The notes under the pieces: generated by a model
Databases searched by the model: none
The model's input: the letters and a program-made list of their open reading frames with translations, nothing else
What the model was told of the DNA's origin: nothing
Shown here: piece by piece, positions 11,030 to 20,124 of the stretch
Layout: each line of letters begins with the position of its first letter
Numbering within the stretch: position 1 is the first letter of the stretch
Source of the DNA: Hysterangium stoloniferum
Taxonomy: Eukaryota > Basidiomycota > Agaricomycetes > Hysterangiales > Hysterangiaceae
Direction: 5' to 3'
Length of the DNA stretch: 64,000 nt
Assembly: GCA_015178975.1 (NCBI GenBank)
Contig: WHVD01000089.1
Location: 62,001-126,000 of the forward strand
Made by a program: the position numbers and the translations under genes

Positions 11030-11243
11030 AGACCACAACAGTCTTGTTGATTCCAATATGCAGCCTCTTTCTACTTCTCAATGCAAACACATCCTCTCCC
11101 TCTTGGATTCTGGTCATTCTGCCCACCAGATCTCATCATCCACTGGTCTACACATCAGTACCATCTCCAGACTTCGCAGAAAATACCATCCTTCCCTGCA
11201 GAAGCCTACTGGTGGATGTCCTTCCAAGCTTTCTGAGGCTGAT

Positions 11244-12081
11244 TGTTAAGATACACACACAGGCCGGGTTTCCAGAGAAACCCGCGGGATATCCGGTAGG
11301 ACTTGGCTTCAGCTTATAGGCTGTGCCCTCGCTAGATCGTGTTGTCCAATTTCAAACGGACGGACGGGGATCCCGGGGAGTCCGGGCGGGGTTCGTGGGT
11401 CGTAGGTCGTAAGTCGGGTCGTGGGTCGTAAGTCGGAGGTCGTGGGTCGTGAGTCGAGCTGGTTGAGAGAGATAGATGCGCCGGAGCCCGTGGGCTCCGA
11501 CTAGTGCGGGTGATGTGAATCGAGTAAGGTTTTAGAGCGGAAAATATTATTAGATTACTGGGGGGAATCTAAGCTAATTTTCTGACTGGATTGTATGTAC
11601 AACATCTGCCAGTTTATATAGACCATGGAGTGAATGACATACCAAATCCAGTAATGGCGAAATGAAACTAACAAAACATGAAATGGGAATAGTAAATACC
11701 AAATTGGTGTTAGGAACGGAACGGAACGGAGCGGAGTCCGAATCGTGACAAAGCATAACCCATAACGGGAAATGGAGCGGGAGTGGAGTCCTAAATCGTG
11801 ACAGGTCATTTGACTAAAACGGGAACGGGGCTCGATTAGAGCGGTAACGGGATTCTAAGCGGGGACCGGTGACTGATGCGTGGGACGAAGACGGACATAG
11901 ACAGAGACGGAGTCCGGGGGAAGTCCGGTGACTGATATGTATCGTAATGAGGTCGAATGTAACGAGTCTTGACATAACGGAGTCCGGGCAGGAAATCCTA
12001 TAAACAGACGATTGGTGCTTGTAGCGCGTGGGGGCGTACGGGTTACTGCCCGGAGTCCGGCGGGATTGTCCGGTCGTAACA
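11244..12081. mobile_element. Solo LTR2, intact
   Basis: An 838-bp LTR beginning TGTTAAGATACAC and ending GGTCGTAACA, with the target duplication CTGAT (11239-11243 and 12082-12086), inserted in the transposase of Tc1 element B. It is rich in CpG and repeats the heptamer GGAGTCC at least six times. No internal LTR2 element is present in the window. Confidence 0.9.
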
Positions 12082-12427
12082 CTGATAGTCACTATGCTCA
12101 GTATCTCATCACCTCAGGGAAGGCTGAAAATGCCTCTCAGATCACCCAGATCCTTCAGAACACTATCAACCAGTCTCTCACATCCCAGACAACTTGGAAC
12201 CACCTGAAGTTAGCTGGTATGAAAGCTTTGGTAAAGGCCAAGAAACCCCTTCTTACCAAGAGGCATAGGAAGGAGAGGATGGATTTTGCTCTGGCTTGGA
12301 CTATAGAGGACTGGAGGACTGTTGTATGGTCTGATGAGACCAAAATCAATAGGCTGGGGTCAGATGGGAAGAGGTGGGCTTGGAAGAAGGCAGGGGAGGG
12401 TCTGAGTGATAGGCTTGTGAAGGAGAC

Positions 12428-12900
12428 TGTGAGGAGTATGCTTTACCACAGTATCATTGTGGTAAAACACTCCTTTTATTTCATTTATATTTTACATATT
12501 TTATTCATATTTTTCTATCTTTCATATTCTTCGAATATTGCATACTTCATTAGTTCAAAGCATTGTGTATACTTGTGGGTGCACTCAGCACCAATTAGAA
12601 CTCAGACACACTTTAACCCAAGAACCACCACTCGTAAGACACAAACTAGGTCTACTACGAGCAGTGATCAGGGTAACATGTCAGCTACTACATAAGTAGC
12701 AATATCTGAACTACTAAACACTTCTGGCCTCGAACTGTAATAGTCGAGGCCTCCACTCGAACCATCGCACTCATTGACTCCTTTGTCATCTCGTGCTCTT
12801 TCTCTCACTTTCTCTTATATTGCACTGAATAGGTCAATATCCTTCCTTTCTACTCATTTCTTTGTATATAGAACAGTCAGAACTTCCGCCACTCTTCACA
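12428..12900 (+). mobile_element. Solo LTR1 inside Tc1 element B transposase
   Basis: TGTGAGGAGTATGC...CACTCTTCACA, 473 bp, with the target duplication GAGAC (12423-12427 and 12901-12905). The transposase frame resumes immediately after it. Confidence 0.95.
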
Positions 12901-13610
12901 GAGACTGTAAGGTTTGGAGGTGGATCTCTGATAATATGGGGCTGCATACTGTGGGAGGGAGTTGGGTATGCATGCAAGATTAATGGGAGGATGGATGGAG
13001 AGTTATACACCAAGATTCTGCAAGATGAACTCCAGGAAAGCCTTGCCTTCTATGGCAAGAATCCCCCCACTATCATCTTCCAGCAGGATAATGATCCCAA
13101 GCACAAGTCCAAGAAAGCTACAACTTGGTTTGAAGATCATGGATATAAGGTCCTTCCTTGGCCAGCACAGTCCCCTGACCTCAATCCTATTGAACATCTC
13201 TGGGATCATCTGAAAAAGAAGCCGGGAGAGCATGAGAGGGCCCCAGGAGGGATATTGGAGCTGTGGGAGTACAAGTAGAGTGGGACAAAATAATGCCAGA
13301 GGTGTGCCAGAATTTGATTGAAAGTATGCCTAGGAGGGTTGCAGCAGTGGTCAAGGCTAAAGGAGGTCATACCAAGTACTAGAATGCATAGCTTTATGTT
13401 TATAAAATGAAAGCAAAAAAAGGGTTGCAATGATACTCCTCTACAAGATATTTAATATCTCAACAATGAGTGAGTATTTTTGAACAAAATTGCTTATCAT
13501 GTTAAGGTTCAGAAACAGGGCTTTCTAACTTATATTTTTTCCTAATTTTAGCTAATTTATTTCTGGAGTTATAAGCATTTGAGTTGAAATTTACTGAACA
13601 TTGCAACCCT

Positions 13611-13823
13611 AGATGGAGTTTCGACTGGCACAGTTCGAAACTCTGATTGTGTAGATAGTTAAAGCCCATCTGTGACAGTTGAGATGATACCCCAATCACA
13701 ACTTACAAGACCACTAATTGGGTGTCTGGGTAAGTTGTGGTTGCAGGGTAAAAAATGTCTGAGTTCTAATTACAGGTGCTAGAATAATAAGTCTGACATG
13801 TATGCGCCCACAAGAGTCAATGT
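13611..13823 (-). mobile_element. Fragment of a diverged LTR1-type LTR
   Basis: The order of blocks matches LTR1 (stem-loop, GTCTGGGTAAG, GTCTGAGTTCTAATT, GCGCCCACAAG) but identity is low. The stem-loop position holds GAGTTTCGA paired with TCGAAACTC (13616-13643). It replaces the outer right tip of Tc1 element B. Confidence 0.6.
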
Positions 13824-13828
13824 ACTGC

Positions 13829-14302
13829 TGTGAAGAGTGGTGGAAGTTCTGACCGTTCTATATACGAAGAAATGAGTAGAAAGGAAGGATATTGACCTAT
13901 TCGGTGCAATATAAGAGAAAGTGAGAGAAAGAGCACGAGATGACGAAGGAGTCAACGAGTGCGATGGTTCGAGTGGAGGCCTCGACTATTACAGTTCGAG
14001 GCCAGAAGTGTTTAGTAGTTCAGATATTGCTACTTATGTAGTAGCTGACACGTTACCCTGATCACCTCTCGTAGTAGACCTAGTTTGTGTCTTACGAGTG
14101 GTGGTTCTTGGGTTAAAGTGTGTCTGAGTTCTAATTGGTGCTGAGTGCACCCACAAGTATACACAATGCTTCGAACTAATGAAATATGCAATATTTGAAG
14201 AATATGAAAGATAGAAAAATATGAATAGAATATGTAAAATATAAATGAAATAAAAGGAGTGTTTTACCACAATGATACTGTGGTAAAAGCATACTCCTCA
14301 CA
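13829..14302 (-). mobile_element. 3' LTR of element copy 2
   Basis: 474 bp, TGTGAAGAG...CTCCTCACA on the plus strand, followed at 14303 by GTGCCCCCCAG, the complement of the polypurine tract. Confidence 0.92.
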
Positions 14303-16099
14303 GTGCCCCCCAGTTCGAAGGGGTGTGCTATACGAAGTTCTGGAAAGCTTCGGGGATGCCCCCCAGGTGTCTTGTGTGAAGCCCCCCAAAATGCAAGGTG
14401 CCAAGACCCCAGTATTTGAAGAGAGGTTGGTGAGTTTAGGGGTGGTGAGGGATGATATGTCAATGTGGAAAAAGGGAGGGAAGGGAAGGGGAAAAAAATA
14501 GATCCATTCTTTTCCTTCAGTCCCTAGTCGAGCACTCCTTCAGTCCTCGAACAGCAAATGGACTACTTGATAGCCTTCTAGACACTGCCACATTGTCTCC
14601 TTCCAGGACACGAGGCATTCCTCATAGTAGATGTCCTGTAGGCAGACAGACTGTCATGTAACTCGTTGGGCAGTGCATCTTGGGGTTAGGAGGGTAAGCT
14701 ATCATTAGAGTCCATCGGAATCTCCTCCTCCTTAAATGAGTACCGGAGGAGGTTTATGATGCTTTGCTGTGGCAAGATAGTGTAAGACTCGGGATTAGGA
14801 TCTTTCCATGCTGCTAGTCTATGGGACCTAGCAGCATGCCAGGATGTATACCCTATACCCCCTATACCGCCCCCCACTTTGCGATATTGTGATTCCACCA
14901 CGATCTCGCAAATTACCCATTATCGTGCACAGTTAGGTTGCAGTCTGTGTTCCCAAAAGGTCTAGCCCATGGCAGGTCTAGAAAGTGTCCAGTAATGCTT
15001 CAAGTAGGTGGGCGAGTCTGAAGGAAAAAGAAAAAATCACGAAATTGACTGAGTTCAGTACAATTGTGATGATGGACCCAAATATGGCACTGAGGTTGGG
15101 TCGCATAGTTCTGTCCAGATGGATTTGATCTAAGTGTTGTCCTGCGAGTTATTGAATCCTTTTGTAGCTAGTCGACCACCGACAAAGGTAAAGTAAAGGG
15201 GTGGAGAGGAAAGAGTCTGTGTGTGTCGACATGTGTGGGAAGGAAGCTCGTGAATTTGACTGGGAGTGACAAGCACATTGATGTGAATTGCGAATTTGAC
15301 TGCAAGCAACGAGTGTATTTTGTAGGCATCGAAGATGCTAAGAGCACCAGGTGGAGGTGAAATCGAAGATCTGCTGAATTTCTGGGATAGTGAATTTATC
15401 GTCGCAGACTCTCTTCTTCCAAATCCAAACCTGAACCCATGGATACCTTGTTGAAAAATGTCACATGCTGAACCCAAGCCGAACTGAACCATTAGCCACA
15501 CTTGTTGAACAGTGTGCACCGAACCCATAAGTTGCGAAGGTCAGAAAGGCAAAGCTTCGACTATTTCAGTGCGAAGCTTTAACCCTGAGGAAGGACGTTA
15601 TTGAACAGTGTGCACCCAACCAAAGCTTTGACTATTTCAGTGCAAAGCTTCAGCAGAGGGGAGAGGCTAAGAGTAGAAGACGGCATGAAGGCTTCGTTGT
15701 GAGGTGACACGGCCATGTGTCCACATGTGTCCACAAGATTTGGAGGTCAGCCCCTTAGCCTTTGAACCGCACCCATGGACCGCACCCATACACCTTCAAA
15801 CCGCGCCCATGCACGGCACTTGTACACTCACGCTGCATACCCTCAAATTCGTCTGACTCAAGAGTAACAAAGGGTGCCATTTTAAGAAGGGCAACGCAAA
15901 GCACAGCGGCGCAGTGGCCAAAAAGGAGGACGAGGATGGCTGCGGCTCAGTGGGCAGAGGGGGCGGGATAGTCGACAGATCAATCTTCTCTGTTCCATGT
16001 CTCTCCAGCTCTGCCTCCCACTCCTTATTCTTATCCGTCTTCGTGTTGCTTTTCTTATTTCGGCGGTAAGCATGAGTTCATCCTCGTCGTGTGATGTGC

Positions 16100-16760
16100 T
16101 GATGCGCTTGCGCACCCTTGTGGCACGCCCACAGCCACGCGCCACGCGTACGCACCACCTCCACGCACCATGCGTACGCACCAATCCACATCCACACGCC
16201 ACCTCTGCGCACCGCACACACGCACCACCTCTGCGCACCACACGCACGCCCCACCTCTGCGCACCGCACGCACGTACCACCTCTGCGCACCGCGTGCACG
16301 CACCTCTGCGCACCGCGCACACGCACCTCTGCGCACCGCGCACACGCACCTCTGCGCACCGCGCACACGCACCTCTGCGCACTGCGCACACACACCACCT
16401 TCACGCACCACGTACGCACCACCTCCACGCACCTCCACGTGCCACGCACGCACGCTCCACGTCCACGCACATGGACCGCGTTTGCGTAGTCGTGCCGTGG
16501 CGCACTTGCGTAGTCGCGCTGTCACGCACTCGTGCAGTCGCGCCATCGCGCTGTCATGCAGTTGCGCCATCACACACCCGCGCATTGTACTCGCGCACCC
16601 GCACGGTGTGTTCGCGCGCCTGCACAGCGTGCTTGCGCACCGTGCGACATGTTCGCGCGCCCGCGCAGTGTGCTTGTACACTGCGCGACTCGTTTGCATG
16701 CCTGCGCAACGTGTTTGTGTGCCCACACAGTGTGTTTTCACACCTGTGCAGCTATGTGCT
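16100..16760. repeat. GC-rich alternating tract in element copy 2
   Basis: Counterpart of 7560-8400. Around 16305-16385 a ~23-24-bp unit (CACCTCTGCGCACCGCGCACA-like) is repeated about four times. Open frames on both strands reflect composition and repetition. Confidence 0.8.
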
Positions 16761-16905
16761 CATGCACTGCACCATCTCTCGACCGTTTCCTTGGCGAGAC
16801 TGGTGACACAGTCGTTTGCACACTGCCACACCTGCATCCATGTGCCGCACCCCACTTCCACACACTGCACCCATATGCTTGCACCTACGCAGCACACCTA
16901 CGCAG

Positions 16906-18372
16906 CTACATGCTCATGCACTGTACCCAGCTCTCGACTGTTCCATCGGCGAGACTGGTGATACAGATGTTAGCATGCTCTTGCTGGCCATAGGTGACGA
17001 TCCCGTATGTGCCCTCTCCTATACCCCCTATACTGCCCCCCTGTTGCAATATCATTGTTCCAGAATGGTCTTGCAACATAACGATTGTCCCCCATGTGAT
17101 GTAATTTTCAAGGGAGCGTCCTGGGTCGAATGGAAATGTATCTGTCCTCGGCTTGGTCTGTCGAGGAGTATCCTTCGTGGTATGTCCATGATTGTCTTCC
17201 ATTCGCAGAAACTTTGTCAGTGCCCCCCATTCTGGGATTAGGGGTTTATGTCGACGAATTCCCAGTGGTATCTGCATGGGAAAGCTTTTGGTTGGTGAGT
17301 CCTGTCCCGGGCCTTTTCTATCGTCAATACCATAATCTGATTTCTGCTCCCCAGTTCCCAGGCCTCTACTGCAATCCCAATCATTCGAGCTATTGGATGA
17401 CTTGTTGGAGGGTCCACTCGGGGAAGTAAATGGGATAGGATGGATAGGTGATGGATGGCGAGATTCGTCAGGACACTGCGAATCTCGACCTGAGGATGAT
17501 GGGGAACTGGAGACGACCTTGACTGTGATCTTTTCTGCAGACACATTCGAGAAAGACGACTGTCCTTTTTCAGCAGTTGATCTGGCATAGATTCCAGGAC
17601 ATTCTTCGACAAAGGGACCAGAGCTGGAGGATGAAGATGTTCGTTCTGGCTCATCAAATCTACTGAGCAATTCCACCTTCATCTTGTTACATCTCTCCAG
17701 GTTGTGCATCAATCTTGACCTGAGAGTAAAGTAGGCGAAACACACATTCGAGGGTTTACCGTATATGGATTCCTTCAATGTTTGAATATATATGAAATCC
17801 GTATCGACCCTTGGCACGATGTGGTCCCCTCCAAGCAATACATGCATAATCTGTAACAGATCATCATGCATACAAAGTAAATCGGAGAGCAGAATGAACA
17901 ATTCCATCTTGATACCCACTATTCCCTTTTCTCGGAAGGACATCACTTCGTTTGACCACTTTGGAATCGACTTTGTTACCTCGTCGAGAGTTCCAGGCCA
18001 AGTGAATAAGTCCTGTGCCGATATGATGCCATGGTACCTTCCCAGCCAGATGGCTATTCTCGTAGGCATGGATGGGTACCTTGCCTTGTAATCCTTTGTG
18101 GCGGTGACAACCTTTTCCCTCGAAACTCGAGAAGTGTAGTAGGAGCTCCACTTCACATTGACAGGCTCCGAATAAAGTAGTTGGCCATGATGCTTGAGCA
18201 TAACTTGTCTCGGCGGGAAGACCAGTGTATCCTTCATGAAGATGCGAGCATTTTGCCTTTCCAAGGGACTCGACTGCTCAAAGTTCGAGTTACCTTCCAT
18301 TTGACCAGATTTGCAACGCTCAGCGTGCGAGAAGTTCCAGACAGCGTTTTGCGAAGTTGCGAATGTTGACAC
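16906..18372 (-). CDS. Gag-like protein of LTR1 element copy 2
   Basis: A 488-residue single-exon ORF, closely similar to the copy 1 ORF over residues ~1-270 (start MSTFATSQNAVWNF). It has one 88-residue Ser/Asp-rich unit instead of two. It is open about 59 residues beyond the point where copy 1 stops, ending near ADGTVESWVQCMSM, so it may be closer to the ancestral length. No catalytic or zinc-knuckle motif is seen. It begins 86 bp from the LTR and primer-binding-like site. Whether it is gag or a captured gene is open. Confidence 0.6.
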   Translation of the reverse strand: MSTFATSQNAVWNFSHAERCKSGQMEGNSNFEQSSPLERQNARIFMKDTLVFPPRQVMLKHHGQLLYSEPVNVKWSSYYTSRVSREKVVTATKDYKARYPSMPTRIAIWLGRYHGIISAQDLFTWPGTLDEVTKSIPKWSNEVMSFREKGIVGIKMELFILLSDLLCMHDDLLQIMHVLLGGDHIVPRVDTDFIYIQTLKESIYGKPSNVCFAYFTLRSRLMHNLERCNKMKVELLSRFDEPERTSSSSSSGPFVEECPGIYARSTAEKGQSSFSNVSAEKITVKVVSSSPSSSGRDSQCPDESRHPSPIHPIPFTSPSGPSNKSSNSSNDWDCSRGLGTGEQKSDYGIDDRKGPGQDSPTKSFPMQIPLGIRRHKPLIPEWGALTKFLRMEDNHGHTTKDTPRQTKPRTDTFPFDPGRSLENYITWGTIVMLQDHSGTMILQQGGSIGGIGEGTYGIVTYGQQEHANICITSLADGTVESWVQCMSM

Positions 18373-18458
18373 TTTGCAGCTGTGTAGTTAGAATTTCGTA
18401 TTGAATATAAAAAGAGATTTTCTTCGTAGGGAAAGTACGGTCCGGCCCGGATCACCAC

Positions 18459-19448
18459 TGTGAAGAGTGGTGGAAGTTCTGACCGTTCTATATACGAAGA
18501 AATGAGTAGAAAGGAAGGATATTGACCTATTCGGTGCAATATAAGAGAAAGTGAGAGAAAGAGCACGAGATGACGAAGGAGTCAACGAGTGCGATGGTTT
18601 GAGTGGAGGCCTCAACTATTACAGTTCGAGGCCAGAAGTGTTTAGTAGTTCAGATATTGCTACTTATGTAGTAGCTGACACGTAACCCAAGAACCACCAC
18701 TCGTAAGACACAAACTAGGTCTACTACGAGAGGTGATCAGGTGTGAAGAGTGGCGGAAGTTCTGACCGTTCTATATACGAAGAAATGAGTAGAAAGGAAG
18801 GATATTGACCTATTCGGTGCAATATAAGAGAAAGTGAGAGAAAGAGCACGAGATGACGAAGGAGTCAACGAGTGCGATGGTTCGAGTGGAGCCCTCGACT
18901 ATTACAGTTCGAGGCCAGAAGTGTTTAGCAGTTCAGATATTGCTACTTATGTAGTAGCTGACACGTTACCCTGATCACCGCTCGTAGTAGACCTAGTTTG
19001 TGTCTTACGAGTGGTGGTTCTTGGGTTAAAGTGTGTCTGAGTTCCAATTGGTGCTGAGTGCACCCACAAGTATACACAATGCTTCGAACTAATGAAATAT
19101 ACGATATTCGAAGAATATGAAAGATAGTAAAATATGAATAGAATATGTAAAATATAAATGAAATAAAAGGAGTGTTTTACCACAATGAAACTGTGGTAAA
19201 AGCATACTCCTCACATCAGGGTAACGTGTCAGCTACTACATAAGTAGCAATATCTGAACTACTAAACACTTCTGGCCTCGAACTGTAATAGTCGAGGCCT
19301 CCACTCGAACCATCGCACTCGTTGACTCCTTCGTCATCTCGTGCTCTTTCTCTCACTTTCTCTTATATTGCACCGAATAGGTCAATATCCTTCCTTTCTA
19401 CTCATTTCTTCGTATATAGAACGGTCAGAACTTCCACCACTCTTCACA
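18459..19448. repeat. Palindromic 5' LTR of copy 2, split by a solo LTR
   Basis: Bases 18459-18682 are an LTR1 R/U5 part in minus orientation. Bases 18683-18741 plus 19221-19448 are the inverted counterpart, ending TCTTCACA at the element's outer boundary. The switch sequence reads ACGTAACCCAAG, the reverse complement of CTTGGGTTACGT in copy 1, so both copies share the same junction. Confidence 0.9.
18742..19215 (-). mobile_element. Solo LTR1 inserted in the palindrome loop of copy 2
   Basis: 474 bp with the target duplication TCAGG (18737-18741 and 19216-19220). It is younger than the palindromic element around it. Confidence 0.93.
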
Positions 19449-19453
19449 ACTGC

Positions 19454-20124
19454 ATACATAGGTCATTGAACTAATATAAGTGTATAATAAAATGGAGAGA
19501 AAGAAGAAATAATAATGGAAATATAGTATGGGCTCATCCAGACTATATTTCCTGAGCATATTTTGCCATACCTCTCACAGTGCCCCCCAGGTCGAAGAAC
19601 TATGTCAAAGAAGGTGGCAAAGGACGCTTGGAACTCCTCCCCATGCATCCTGCAAGGAACCTCGGAGGTGTAGGATAGCATTTTCCCAGGTGAGATGCTT
19701 GGCACGAAAGGAGAGGGCAATGTCTTCCCACTTCAAAATGTCGCTGGTGGATGTCAACCCTTCCAGTTTCTGGATTGAAGAGACCCAACAGTGGTAGGCC
19801 TTCTGGCATGTTCAAATGACAGTGCAAATGTGATCAGTGGAGGTGTCAGTAATGTGAGCGATGAGAGGAGGCCAGGGGTGTAGTGATTGCGGGGTAGAAG
19901 TGAGAAGAGGTGCGCATGTCATGTATTTTAAAAGGTTTTTCTATTTTTCACAATTTCCCCAAAACGAAATTCTTAACAAAAGCTGTTAAAATGTACTTAT
20001 ATCGTGATTATAAAATTGTACAATATTCTCTTAATTTATATTGAATTTATGCAATTTATTTTGCATTTTTATCTTATAAATTGAAGGAGCTACGAAATTT
20101 CTACTTTTTATTCTTTTTTAACTA
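19454..20124 (-). other. AT-rich stretch with a retroelement fragment
   Basis: Around 19575 the text TCTCACAGTGCCCCCCAGGTCGAAG repeats, with changes, the junction of LTR1 and its polypurine tract, so this looks like a fragment of a related element in minus orientation. From 19600 to 19830 the minus strand has broken coding-like sequence (NPETGRVDIHQRHFEVGRH) that I cannot assign. Bases 19925-20120 are very AT-rich with nothing recognisable. Confidence 0.4.

Larger units (their letters stand above)
11058..13382 (+). pseudogene. Tc1-family transposase of element B in three pieces
   Basis: Piece 1 (11058-11243) is the helix-turn-helix domain, beginning MQPLSTSQCKHILSLL. Piece 2 (12087-12427) holds the region with the first catalytic Asp (SDETKINRLG). 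Piece 3 (12906-13382) holds the second Asp (QQDNDPKHK) and the Glu (NPIEHLWDHLKK). The pieces are separated by two LTRs with target duplications, and the frame resumes after each. A small indel near 13270 puts the frame into a stop at 13276-13278. The original C terminus, ending KGGHTKY, can still be read in another frame to 13382. The gene is dead. Confidence 0.88.
4697..13610 (+). mobile_element. Tc1/mariner element B, interrupted by three insertions
   Basis: The left end starts CAGTAAGCAAAAAAAGGG at 4697 and the matching right arm ends at 13610, missing the outer ~16 bp. A motif (GCAAAAAAAGGGTTGCAATG) occurs inverted at both ends of each ~215-bp arm, as in element A. Removing the LTR element 5026-11029, the LTR2 at 11244-12081 and the solo LTR at 12428-12900 with their duplications leaves about 1584 bp, the size of element A. 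The lost right tip borders an LTR fragment at 13611. Confidence 0.88.
13829..19448 (-). mobile_element. Long LTR1 retroelement, copy 2 (no pol), opposite orientation
   Basis: Flanked by ACTGC (13824-13828 and 19449-19453). In element orientation, right to left: palindromic 5' LTR region (19448-18459, itself split by a solo LTR at 18742-19215), gag-like ORF (18372-16906), GC-rich tract, non-coding stretch, purine tract, and the 3' LTR (14302-13829). The layout matches copy 1, yet the target duplication and many bases differ. The two are therefore separate insertions, not a simple inverted duplication. Confidence 0.87.

Noticed and set aside
16055..16993. Matching long frames in element copy 2
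   Set aside because: Same repeat tract and same reason.
5026..19448. The two inverted long LTR elements as one large inverted duplication
   Set aside because: They have different 5-bp target duplications (AGACC and ACTGC), different flanks and different internal changes, so they are separate insertions.
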